Numbered from the stretch's first letter, positions 24,012 to 31,708 are shown. The stretch is 43,020 nt of DNA from an uncultured Lachnospiraceae bacterium (GCA_910584585.1 CAJUBP010000042.1:1-43020); one strand, 5' to 3'. Notes: generated from the sequence alone by a model not told the origin. Program-made: numbers and translations.

Positions 24012-24028
24012 AAAACATCTGACGTTTT
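24012..24028. promoter_or_regulatory. Third operator-like palindrome, at the GntR gene 3' end
   Basis: AAAACATCTGACGTTTT matches the two palindromes near the kinase promoter (common core ACATCTGAYGT) and overlaps the last bases of the GntR coding region. It may support DNA looping or partial autoregulation. Confidence 0.6.
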
Positions 24029-24737
24029 ATTTGTTTTTTCCCCGTTCGGCCAACAATTCCATAATGGTCTGGCGGTTATAGGTCATATGCATCATCATGG
24101 CGCATCTTGCGCCTACAGAATCCCGTTTTAAAATTGCGTCCGTCACTGCCCGGTGGGTTTTCAGCGTCTCTTCGATCAGCAGCCGATGAGTCATATTGGC
24201 AAAGGTATAGTCCGCTGTAGTAATCACCGGAATCAAAGTTTCGGCCACCTGATTTTTGCTGCAGTGGGCAATCCAGGTGTGAAATTCTATATCCTTACCG
24301 ATATGGTTATGGCCGCCCCGGTAAAGCTGCTCTGTCTCATCGCACAGCTTTTTCAGCTTTTTCAGCTCTTCTTCGGAAGTATTTTTGCAGGCTAACGCGG
24401 CAAGTTCCGGCTCTATCATCAGGCGCACTTCAAATAAATCCAGGGCCATCTTATATTTGTCTTCTATCTTGCTTAATCCCAGGGGATCTTCTTCATAGGT
24501 ATTGGTATTAATGACATAGGTGCCGGAACCTCTGCGCACCTCCAGGATTCCCCGGGACACCAGGCCCTTCACCGCTTCCCGGATGGTGCTGCGGCCGACG
24601 CCGAACTGGCTGGCAAGCTCAAATTCGTTGGGGATTTTCTGGCCGGGTTCTAAGGATTCCTGGAGAATGTATTTCATTAGTTTGTCTTCGGTTTGGGCGC
24701 CTAGGGGCTTTTTGATGGTTTTTTCAAAGGGGTACAT
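24027..24737 (-). CDS. FCD-domain GntR-family regulator (FadR/UxuR subgroup)
   Basis: A 236-aa transcription factor. The N-terminal winged helix has the GntR signature (IPNEFELASQFGVGRSTIRE and the wing RRGSGTYV) in residues about 30-80. The C-terminal FCD all-helical ligand domain includes FEVRLMIEPELAALA, the metal/ligand residues in DIEFHTWIAHCSKN and the late THRAVTDAILKRD. FCD regulators of this type usually sense sugar acids and repress hexuronate or ketodeoxygluconate genes. It lies directly upstream of the KDG operon in the same direction, separated by a terminator, a promoter and three shared palindromes, which makes it the likely local repressor. Confidence 0.93.
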   Translation of the reverse strand: MYPFEKTIKKPLGAQTEDKLMKYILQESLEPGQKIPNEFELASQFGVGRSTIREAVKGLVSRGILEVRRGSGTYVINTNTYEEDPLGLSKIEDKYKMALDLFEVRLMIEPELAALACKNTSEEELKKLKKLCDETEQLYRGGHNHIGKDIEFHTWIAHCSKNQVAETLIPVITTADYTFANMTHRLLIEETLKTHRAVTDAILKRDSVGARCAMMMHMTYNRQTIMELLAERGKNK

Positions 24738-24937
24738 TATTTTTGGGCTTTTCCTTTTTATTCTTTCTAAATTTAGGGGGAATTATGCCTCCTCAATGTA
24801 GGGGGTGGCTTAAAATGGGATATTGGCATACGGAACTTTGGCTTAAAATGGGATATTGGCATACGGACGGCAATTCAGAACGGTCCTTCCTCACACAAAC
24901 CGGGCAACGTTCCGGCAAACTAACTGCTAACTACGAC

Positions 24938-25100
24938 TAAGGAACTGTGCAGAAATAACTCATACAATCTGCTTGTCTTTTTCTCCGGGAGCACTGGTCA
25001 AAAATCCTCAATGTACCCCGGTACACCTCCGGTTTTTGACCAGTGCTCCCGGAGAAAAATCCTGCGCATCTTGCATAAGTTATTTCTGCACAGTTCCTTA
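24938..25100. mobile_element. 163-bp MITE-like palindromic element
   Basis: The terminal 22-bp arms AAGGAACTGTGCAGAAATAA-CT (24939-24960) and their exact complement (25078-25099) enclose a second perfect 27-bp stem (24978-25004 with 25033-25059). At the centre is a small TGTACC/GGTACA hairpin. The same surrounding sequence occurs without the element at 25329-25369 and, inverted, at 25722-25770, where CGACTAAGGAAGTC is uninterrupted. The comparison is consistent with insertion at a TA dinucleotide, give or take one base. There is no coding capacity; movement would need a transposase supplied in trans. Confidence 0.78.
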
Positions 25101-25427
25101 GGAAGTCAGGATAGCCTTCCTTCCTAAGTCTCCATAAGCAGTGGATTTCGCCTCCACTAAAAGCGCCCGTGAATCGTTTGCTTAGAGGAAGAACCGTTCT
25201 GAATTGCCTGGGTATTGGAAATATATACATTTGAACCGGGAAGTGTTCTGGCGCAAACTTTTAATATGCGAATGCGGATGGGAAGGCAGGCTGCCCCTTT
25301 GGCGCGCAAATCTGAGCAATGTTTCGGTAAACTAACTGCTAACTACGACTAAGGAAGTCAGGATAGCCTATCGAAATATTGACTGGTCGCTGTAGAACAT
25401 GCAACAGTGCTCCATCCGACTGGAAAT

Positions 25428-25510
25428 TAGGAACTGTCAAGAAATAATTTTTAATATTGCTTATCTTTTTCTTCAAGAGCACCGCTCAAAAATCAATTAT
25501 ATAGCCCGCT
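25428..25510. repeat. Diverged half copy of the MITE-like element
   Basis: TAGGAACTGTCAAGAAATAA followed by a CTTATCTTTTTCTTC segment and GAGCACCGCTCAAAAATC lines up, with many changes, to the left half of the 163-bp element. The matching right half is not evident, so it is an older or truncated relative. Confidence 0.6.
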
Positions 25511-25778
25511 ATGCGCCCTTCATTTGGCATAAAACCCCACAGGGCGCCTTCGGTTCCAACAAATTGTGTAATACATCTGTCAGAAAGCATTTTTCAAACA
25601 CGCACTAACAGCAAATGTTTCATTTTTCGATACACAGAAACTGCCGGATTGCCCTTTGGCTAAGCAAACGATTCACGGGCGTTCTTAGTGGAGGCGAAAT
25701 CCACTGCTTACGGAGACTTAGGAAGGAAGGCTTTCCTGACTTCCTTAGTCGTAATTAGCAGTTAGTTCGCCGAAACGT

Positions 25779-25982
25779 TGCCCGGTTTGTGTGCCAAAGG
25801 GCAATCCGGCAGTTTCGTCCGTTTCCCAAAATTAAAAATCCGCCTAAACGCTGCCCGGTTTGTGTGCCAAAGGGCAATCCGGCAGTTTCGTCCGTTTCCA
25901 AAGATGAAAAACCCGGCAGTTTCATCCATTTCCAAAGATGAAATAATCCGGCAGTGACCTCCGTTTCCAAAAATGAAATAAC
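25779..25982. repeat. Tandem array at the alpha-glucosidase 3' end
   Basis: A 48-bp unit ending CCGGCAGTTTCGTCCGTTTC(C) occurs at 25779-25826 and 25852-25899 (period 73). Two shorter 35-bp units beginning CCGGCAG and ending near TTTCCAAARATGAAATAA follow at 25913-25947 and 25948-25982. The array stops within a few bases of the alpha-glucosidase stop codon; CCGCCTAAA, present at that stop, also occurs inside the array at 25840-25848. Confidence 0.8.
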
Positions 25983-25986
25983 CCGC

Positions 25987-27678
25987 CTAAATTTTACACA
26001 ACAGCGCAACTGCCTCATACGCCCTGATCCGCATGCTGCCGTCTATGCCGGCATCACCATAATTTCCGATTAGCTTTACAATATTTGCTGAATCCTGGCA
26101 CCATCCCGGCAGCGTAAAGTCCCTTGTATTTTCGGAAAAGTTGCAAATAACCAGCATTTTCTCCGACCCGAGAGTCCTTGTATATACATACAGATCCGGA
26201 TCTTCGGGAAGCAGCAGGTCATAGCTTCCATAGACGATAATTTCATGGGATTTTCTCAGGCGGATCAGCTCCTTATAATAGGAGAATACGGAATCTTTTC
26301 TGGCGATCTGGTCTTTGGCGTTGATCCACTTGTAATTGGGATTTACCATAATCCAGGGAGTGCCTTCTGTAAATCCGGCGTTTTCGCTGTCGTCCCACTG
26401 GAAAGGAGTTCTGGCATTATCCCGGCTCTTATATCTTAGGTATTTCAGCATTTCCTCCTGGGTGTAAACGCCTTGCTCTGTCAGCTCCCGGTAAGCATTA
26501 ATGCTCTCCAGATCCCTGAAATCTTCAATGCCGCCGAAGGGCACATTGGTCATTCCAAGTTCCTGGCCCTGATAGATATAGGGAGTTCCCTGCATCAGAT
26601 GCAGGCAGGTGGCAAGCATCTTGGCGGATACTTCCTGGTATTCCCGGCTGTCACTGCCATAACGGCTGACAGATCTGGGCTGATCGTGGTTTTCCCAGAA
26701 CAGGCTGTTCCATGCAACGCCTTCCAGACCTTTCTGCCACCTGGTCAGAACCTCTTTCATATCTCTTAAGTCCATCTTTTTATCAGTCCACTTGTTTCCC
26801 TCATCGGCGTCCACATCCATATGCTCGAATTGGAATACCATATTCAGCTCTTTTTCATCGCTGCGGGCGTATTTTTTTGCCTCTTCCAAGGTCACTCCGG
26901 AGCATTCTCCCACGGTCAGGGTATCCGCCCGGTTCAGTACCTTCTGTCTCATTTCCTGAAGGTATTCATGGACATGGGGGCCGTTGGCGGCGTCTGAGAA
27001 ACTGGCATATCCCTCCACTCCGGCTTTTCCGTCTACAAACTCAGCAGGTTTGGAAATCAGACTGATGACATCCATGCGGAAACCGTCAATGCCCTTGTCA
27101 ATCCACCAGTTCATCATCGTAAAAACTTCATTTCTCACCGTCTCATTGTCCCAGTTCAAATCCGGCTGTTTTTGGGAAAACAGGTGCAGGTAATACATCT
27201 GCGTCTGCCCGTCATACATCCAGGCGGAGCCGGAGAAGCAGGAGCCCCAGTTGTTGGGTTCTCTGCCGTCCTTCCCCTCCCGCCAGATATAGTAATCCCG
27301 GTAGGGATTGTCCTTGGATTTTCTGCTTTCCACAAACCAGGGATGCTCGTCGGAGGTGTGGTTTACCACAAGATCCATGACGATTTTAAGCCCTTTGCTA
27401 TGGGCCTGGGCAAGCATTTCGTCAAAATCTTCCATGGTTCCGAATTCTTCCATAATGCTCTGATAATCACTGATATCATACCCGTTGTCATCGTTGGGGG
27501 ACTGGTAAACCGGCGACAGCCAGATAACATCCACCCCTAAGTCCTGCAGGTAATCCAATTTCTCTGTAATTCCTTTCAAATCCCCGATTCCGTCCCCGTT
27601 GCTGTCTTTAAAACTACGGGGGTAAATCTGGTATACCACGCTTTCTTTCCACCATTTTCTGTCTGGTTCCGCTTTCAT
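25987..27678 (-). CDS. GH13 alpha-glucosidase (oligo-1,6-glucosidase type)
   Basis: A 563-aa cytoplasmic hydrolase of GH13 subfamily 31 type. The conserved regions are present: DLVVNHTSDEH (about 102-112), the nucleophile Asp203 in GFRMDVISL, the general acid Glu258 in TVGECSG, and the transition-state Asp332 in ENHDQPR. The N-terminal WWKESVVYQIYPRSFKDSNG is the usual start of this group. Such enzymes release glucose from isomalto- or other short alpha-glucosides. GGAGG lies nine bases upstream of the ATG. It is the last gene of the alpha-glucoside operon, after beta-phosphoglucomutase and the transporter genes, and its stop codon is flanked by a repeat array. Confidence 0.93.
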   Translation of the reverse strand: MKAEPDRKWWKESVVYQIYPRSFKDSNGDGIGDLKGITEKLDYLQDLGVDVIWLSPVYQSPNDDNGYDISDYQSIMEEFGTMEDFDEMLAQAHSKGLKIVMDLVVNHTSDEHPWFVESRKSKDNPYRDYYIWREGKDGREPNNWGSCFSGSAWMYDGQTQMYYLHLFSQKQPDLNWDNETVRNEVFTMMNWWIDKGIDGFRMDVISLISKPAEFVDGKAGVEGYASFSDAANGPHVHEYLQEMRQKVLNRADTLTVGECSGVTLEEAKKYARSDEKELNMVFQFEHMDVDADEGNKWTDKKMDLRDMKEVLTRWQKGLEGVAWNSLFWENHDQPRSVSRYGSDSREYQEVSAKMLATCLHLMQGTPYIYQGQELGMTNVPFGGIEDFRDLESINAYRELTEQGVYTQEEMLKYLRYKSRDNARTPFQWDDSENAGFTEGTPWIMVNPNYKWINAKDQIARKDSVFSYYKELIRLRKSHEIIVYGSYDLLLPEDPDLYVYTRTLGSEKMLVICNFSENTRDFTLPGWCQDSANIVKLIGNYGDAGIDGSMRIRAYEAVALLCKI

Positions 27679-27701
27679 TATTTACAACCTCCACTGTTAT
27701 T

Positions 27702-28373
27702 TTAATCCAGCAGGAATTTCTCTTTGATGGTCTCCAGTTTCAACTCCGATGTATCCAGCAGCAGGTCTGCTTCTTCCATCTCGGATGGGGTGCCTACGCC
27801 CACCGCTTTCATTCCTGCCCGGTGAATGGCCTCGATTCCGGTACGCGCATCCTCAATGCCCACGCATTCTTCCGGAGTAAGCCCGAAAGCCTCCATCCCG
27901 GCCAGAAAAATATCTGGAAAAGGCTTTGCATTGGGAATCTTTGCTGCATCGGCAATATAGTCAAAATACTGTTCCAGTCCAAGCTGCCCTAAGATAAAGG
28001 GGGCGTTTTTGCTTACGGAGGCAAGGGCCGTGTGAATTCCCTCCGCTTTCAGTTCCTCCAGAAATTCCTGAATTCCCGGGAGAATGTCTGCCGGAGTAAT
28101 CTGTTTGATTAATTCTTTATAGTAATCATTTTTCTTCTCTGCCATTGCAATCTTCTGGCTCTCGGTGTAATTCCCGCTGGCATTTCCGTTTTTCAGTATC
28201 AATTCCAGGCTCTCCATTCTGGATACGCCTTTCAGTTTCTCATTATATACCTCGTCAAAGGGAATGTCCAGTTTATCCGCCAGTTTTTTCCATGCAAGAT
28301 AATGATAGCGGGCGGAATCTGTTATCACTCCGTCCAAATCAAAAATCACTGCTTTTATTTTATTTTTCTCCAT
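27702..28373 (-). CDS. pgmB: Beta-phosphoglucomutase
   Basis: A 223-aa HAD-superfamily enzyme converting beta-glucose-1-phosphate to glucose-6-phosphate. The N-terminal motif AVIFDLDGVITDSARYHYLA has the nucleophile Asp12 and acid/base Asp14; the helical cap contains KLKGVSRMESLE; SVSKNA and GIEDARTGIEA supply later HAD motifs. It fits directly downstream of a GH65 phosphorylase, which yields beta-glucose-1-phosphate from alpha-glucosides. The gene overlaps the end of the upstream permease by 14 bp, its ribosome site lying within that permease, which implies translational coupling. Confidence 0.95.
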   Translation of the reverse strand: MEKNKIKAVIFDLDGVITDSARYHYLAWKKLADKLDIPFDEVYNEKLKGVSRMESLELILKNGNASGNYTESQKIAMAEKKNDYYKELIKQITPADILPGIQEFLEELKAEGIHTALASVSKNAPFILGQLGLEQYFDYIADAAKIPNAKPFPDIFLAGMEAFGLTPEECVGIEDARTGIEAIHRAGMKAVGVGTPSEMEEADLLLDTSELKLETIKEKFLLD

Positions 28374-29190
28374 CCATTCGCACTCCTACCAGAAAATATT
28401 TGTTAAAAATCAGGTAAATGATAATAATCGGGAACACGGAGATACACGCCGCCGCCATCACCTGATGCCACATAGTCCCCGCATTCTGGGTCTGAAAGCT
28501 CTGCAGCCCCAGGGTCAGCGTATATTTGGAAGCTGTTTTAATATAAAGCATCGGTTTGGTAAATTCATTCCAGAATCCCATAAATACAAAAATCGCCTGG
28601 GTCGCTATGGTCGGCTTTGCCAGAGGCATGCAGATCCGGAAAAATCTTGCGTATCTTCCCAATCCGTCGATACTGGCGGCCTCTTCCACCTCTTTTGGAA
28701 AATTCATAAAAAACTGTCTCATCAAAAAGATATTGCCGATATTTGCCGCTGCCGGCAGAATCAGGGACGCGTAGGAATCCAGCAGCCCCATTTTCTGCAA
28801 AATCAGATAGTTTGGAATCAAAAGCACCTGGGAGGGCACCATCAGCATCAGCAGAAGTCCATGGTAAATCTTATCTCTTCCCGGAAAGGTAAGCCTGGAA
28901 AGGGAATAGCCTGCCATGGTATTGATAAACACATTTACGGCCGTTCCGATGGAAGCCACCAGAAAGGAATTCAAAAACCATTTGGGAAACAGAGAAGATC
29001 GCCCAAAAATATATTTGTAATTATCCAATGACATATTTTCGGAAATCAGGGACATATTGCCTCCCACAATTTCTTTCAAAGGCTTAAAAGAAGCGGATAC
29101 CATCCAGAGAAAAGGATATATAGTGGCAAACGCCGCCAGCCCCAACACAAGATACAGAAATAATTTTCCAAGGCTCTTTTTCATTTTCAT
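28360..29190 (-). CDS. Carbohydrate ABC transporter permease (MalG/CUT1 type)
   Basis: A 276-aa inner-membrane permease with six predicted helices. The first follows the basic N-terminus (LFLYLVLGLAAFATIYPFLW). The EAA loop that contacts the ATPase reads EAASIDGLGRYARFFRICMP. It pairs with the MalF-type permease 11 nt upstream and the binding lipoprotein to form an oligosaccharide importer of the CUT1 family. No ATP-binding subunit is encoded in the operon, so a shared MsmX/MsmK-type ATPase elsewhere is presumably used, as is common in Firmicutes. AGGAGG lies seven bases upstream. Confidence 0.95.
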   Translation of the reverse strand: MKMKKSLGKLFLYLVLGLAAFATIYPFLWMVSASFKPLKEIVGGNMSLISENMSLDNYKYIFGRSSLFPKWFLNSFLVASIGTAVNVFINTMAGYSLSRLTFPGRDKIYHGLLLMLMVPSQVLLIPNYLILQKMGLLDSYASLILPAAANIGNIFLMRQFFMNFPKEVEEAASIDGLGRYARFFRICMPLAKPTIATQAIFVFMGFWNEFTKPMLYIKTASKYTLTLGLQSFQTQNAGTMWHQVMAAACISVFPIIIIYLIFNKYFLVGVRMDGEK

Positions 29191-29201
29191 CTTCGCACCT
29201 C

Positions 29202-30122
29202 CTAATAAATCCGCTCTTCCTTATTTGCCGTCTCCGCAATTCTGGAAATCACCATAATTACGATTGCGAGAATCACCGCCATTGCCGCCGCGTATCCCAT
29301 GGCGTTCTGCGTGCCGAAGGCATATCTGTAGATCATCAGCGACACTGTCAAAGTTGAATTCTCCGGCCCGCCGGAACCGTTGGAAAAAATGTAGGCCTGA
29401 TCAAACATCTGCAGCGTGCCGATAATACTGGTTAAAAGCACGTATGTGGTAATCGGTTTTAAATAAGGCACCGTAATGTACCAGAACCTCTTAATGGGTC
29501 CGGCTCCGTCAATGTCTGCCGCCTCGTACATGGAAGACGGGAGATCCTGAAGGCTTGCCAGATACATGGTGGTGTACATGGGCACCGTAGACCAGATATT
29601 CATAAGCATAATCACTTTAAGGGCAAAAGAAGGCTCCTGCAGAAAATTAATGCCCTGGGAAATCAGATTCATGTTAATCAGCACATTGTTAATGGGTCCT
29701 GTCACACTGAACATAAACATAAAGATCATGGTCAGGGCAGAGCTTGAGGTCAGCGTAGGCAGAAAGTATACGGTGCGGAAAAAATATTTTCCCCGTATTT
29801 TACTGTTCAGCACCGACGCAATCACCAGCGCAAACAACGTCTGCACCGGCACAACCACCGCCGAGAACAGCAGCGTATTGGTAAGTCCCCGCCTTGCCAC
29901 ATCATCGGTAAACACTCTCTGGTAATTTTTAAGCCCCACAAAGGTATACTCTCCGGTAAAAAGATTCACTTTCTGGAAAGAAAGGTAACATACAAACAGC
30001 ACAGAAAGCCCTATGAATATAAACAGAATCACCAGAGCAGGCGTCAGAAAAAGATAGCCCTGGCTGTGCTCTTTTCGCTCAAAATTTGAATACTTCCTTC
30101 GTACCGTTTTGGTTTTTTCCAT
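29202..30122 (-). CDS. Carbohydrate ABC transporter permease (MalF/CUT1 type)
   Basis: A 306-aa inner-membrane permease. After a basic cytoplasmic N-terminus a first helix (FLTPALVILFIFIGLSVLFV) leads to a periplasm-side segment and five more helices. The EAA loop is EAADIDGAGPIKRFWYITVP. It follows the binding-protein gene after about 215 nt and precedes the second permease by 11 nt. The wide gap upstream contains an inverted repeat and a duplicated piece of the binding-protein gene, which could lower permease expression relative to the binding protein. GGAGGGAG precedes the start codon. Confidence 0.95.
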   Translation of the reverse strand: MEKTKTVRRKYSNFERKEHSQGYLFLTPALVILFIFIGLSVLFVCYLSFQKVNLFTGEYTFVGLKNYQRVFTDDVARRGLTNTLLFSAVVVPVQTLFALVIASVLNSKIRGKYFFRTVYFLPTLTSSSALTMIFMFMFSVTGPINNVLINMNLISQGINFLQEPSFALKVIMLMNIWSTVPMYTTMYLASLQDLPSSMYEAADIDGAGPIKRFWYITVPYLKPITTYVLLTSIIGTLQMFDQAYIFSNGSGGPENSTLTVSLMIYRYAFGTQNAMGYAAAMAVILAIVIMVISRIAETANKEERIY

Positions 30123-30152
30123 GGATTTTCATCTCCCTCCTTCTGGGGCCGC

Positions 30153-30233
30153 CGGAAAATGAAATTTACACACACGATATGGCATGAAACGCAGCGATTC
30201 AAGCTGTATATTGCGCAAATTTGTCATTTTCCG
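30153..30233. repeat. Inverted repeat between binding protein and permease genes
   Basis: CGGAAAATGAAATTT (30153-30167) pairs with AAATTTGTCATTTTCCG (30217-30233), with a 2-nt bulge and a 49-nt loop. No T-run follows. mRNA stabilisation of the upstream binding-protein message or partial attenuation is possible. Confidence 0.6.
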
Positions 30234-30266
30234 ACAGCGCCCGGACGTATGGATTTATTCCTGTTT

Positions 30267-30367
30267 TGCTGCTGCGCGTTGGCGATTTCGCTGTTCGCGT
30301 TTTAGGAACAGTAATTTACAATTCCTTACTATCCCTGCTACTGCGCGTTGGCGATTTCGCTGTTCGC
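30267..30367. repeat. Direct duplication of the binding-protein gene 3' end
   Basis: The 32 bases at 30336-30367, coding for the last residues ANSEIANAQ-stop, recur with few changes at 30267-30298, 69 bp (23 codons) further downstream. In the distal copy the stop codon position reads CAG, so the copy has no stop there. TAAGGAATTGTAAAT lies between the copies. Confidence 0.88.
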
Positions 30368-31651
30368 CTGTTTATCCGCTTTTTCCATGGCATCCTTTGC
30401 GGATTCCTCGCCTTTGAAAACTGCCGGGCAGAAATTCTTGTAAGCGGCGTCAATAATACTGATGGTGGTTCCTTTCTGCCACGGTAAGGCAATTTTAGTC
30501 ATATCAGAATGCACCTTCCACACCGGATCGCTTTCCACATCCATTTTCTTTGCGACATCTTCCCTGAAGGGCAGACATCCTGCGCCGGTACACCAGATTT
30601 CCATTCCTTCTGTTCCTGTGGCAAATTTCACCCACTCTTTCGCAAGCTCTTTTTCTTCTGTCACTGCCGAAATTCCCCAGCCTACAGTAAAGGCCATGGA
30701 GTACTGGGTTCCTTTGTATGTGGGCATTTCTTTTACGCCGAAGTTCACGTCGTAGTCATTCTGCAGTGTTGTGTATACCCAATTTCCCTCTTCCATAATG
30801 GCTGCTTTTCCAGCGCCGAATACCTCGCCGTTCCATCCTAAGCCCATATCCTGAGGCGTTTTCCAGCATCCCGCCTGCGTAAGCTCAGCCAAAAATTCCA
30901 GATTCTCTACCACGCCGTCAGAACTTAACTGAGCGTTGCCCTCTTCATCCGCAATGCTTCCGCCTCCTGCTTCCAGTACATAAATTTCCCTGGAAAGCTC
31001 CGGATTATAGGTCATGGCTGTAATCTGCCCCGGGCCGTATTTGTCGTCCAGTTTCTTCTGAAGATCTACCAGAAAGTCCTTGTAGTCTTCCAGCGCTTCC
31101 GGAATATCCTCCGGTTTGACCTCTACGGAGTCCAGCAGATCTTTGTTATAGTAAGTAGCCAGCGTAGATACATCCTTGGGCACGCAGTAAACGGTTCCGT
31201 CCTCTGCCGTGAAGCTTCCCACCAGATTCTCATAGTAGCTGTCCAGTCCCATCTCTTCCTTATCCAGCGGTTCCATTACTCCAAGGCTGCTGTAAAAAGG
31301 AAATACATTGCCGTCAATGTAAAATGCGTCCGGCGCTGTTTTTGCAATAAAATCCGCCTGAATCTGGGTATTGTAATCCGTATACACTTTGGTATCCACC
31401 TTTGCGCCAGTCTGTTCTTCAAACGCGCTGATCATCTTATCCAAAGCTGCCGATTCCTGATCATTGCCGCCCCATACGCCCAGCGTCAGTGTTTTTCCTG
31501 ACATATCCTGGCTTTGGCTTTCTGCAGGCTGATCTGCATTGTCCGCTTTGTCCCCTGTGTTTGTTTGATTCCCTCCTCCGCAGGCTGCCAGGCTCACCGT
31601 GGTTACTGCTGCAATTGCCAGCGCCAGAATCTTTTTTGCTCTTTCTTTCAT
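30338..31651 (-). CDS. Sugar-binding lipoprotein of the ABC importer
   Basis: A 437-aa extracytoplasmic solute-binding protein (SBP family 1). A lipoprotein signal peptide ends in LAAC, with the lipidated Cys24 followed by a Gly/Asn/Thr/Gln linker. The mature part has the expected beginning LTLGVWGGNDQESAALDKMI, KTAPDAFYIDGNVFPFYSSL and GKAAIMEEGNWVYTTL. It delivers an oligosaccharide to the two permeases downstream; the neighbouring GH65 and GH13 enzymes argue for an alpha-glucoside. AGGAGG precedes the ATG. A LacI-type operator lies about 45 nt upstream. The last codons are repeated beyond the stop. Confidence 0.95.
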   Translation of the reverse strand: MKERAKKILALAIAAVTTVSLAACGGGNQTNTGDKADNADQPAESQSQDMSGKTLTLGVWGGNDQESAALDKMISAFEEQTGAKVDTKVYTDYNTQIQADFIAKTAPDAFYIDGNVFPFYSSLGVMEPLDKEEMGLDSYYENLVGSFTAEDGTVYCVPKDVSTLATYYNKDLLDSVEVKPEDIPEALEDYKDFLVDLQKKLDDKYGPGQITAMTYNPELSREIYVLEAGGGSIADEEGNAQLSSDGVVENLEFLAELTQAGCWKTPQDMGLGWNGEVFGAGKAAIMEEGNWVYTTLQNDYDVNFGVKEMPTYKGTQYSMAFTVGWGISAVTEEKELAKEWVKFATGTEGMEIWCTGAGCLPFREDVAKKMDVESDPVWKVHSDMTKIALPWQKGTTISIIDAAYKNFCPAVFKGEESAKDAMEKADKQANSEIANAQ

Positions 31652-31694
31652 AATAATTTCCTCCTTTTTTTGGTATATATTTCATTATTTGATT

Positions 31695-31708
31695 CCAAAA
31701 CGTTTTCG
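31695..31708. promoter_or_regulatory. LacI-type operator upstream of the binding-protein gene
   Basis: CCAAAACGTTTTCG is a near-perfect palindrome around ACGT. It lies in the 76-bp gap between the GH65 stop and the binding-protein start and matches sites at 34878 and 36171. The likely binder is the LacI regulator encoded upstream. Confidence 0.65.

Larger units (their letters stand above)
24892..25794. repeat. Long inverted repeat with one arm interrupted by a MITE
   Basis: The left arm (24892-24937 plus 25101-25185) and right arm (25660-25794) are reverse complements with a few differences. The junctions CACACAAACCGGGCAACGTT, CTAACTACGACTAAGGAAGT and GTGGATTTCGCCTCCACTAA all have counterparts on the other side. 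The arms are about 130 bp and enclose about 475 bp. An outer extra pair, GGCAATTCAGAACGGT (24869-24884) and ACCGTTCTGAATTGCC (25193-25208), nests around the left arm. Confidence 0.85.
24738..25986. other. 1.25-kb gene-free repeat island
   Basis: No credible gene is seen between the GntR start and the alpha-glucosidase stop; the open frames here are palindrome artefacts. The island contains a 28-bp direct repeat (24807-24834, 24840-24867), a long inverted repeat (24892-25185 with 25660-25794), a 163-bp MITE-like palindrome inside its left arm, a diverged relative of that palindrome (25428-25510), a third partial arm copy (25329-25369), fragments of the dispersed TTTAATATGCG repeat (25251-25281) and a tandem array (25779-25982). 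Confidence 0.85.

Noticed and set aside
24937..25230. 97-codon minus-strand open frame in the repeat island
   Set aside because: It runs through both arms of the 163-bp palindrome, has no convincing ribosome site and no protein-like composition.
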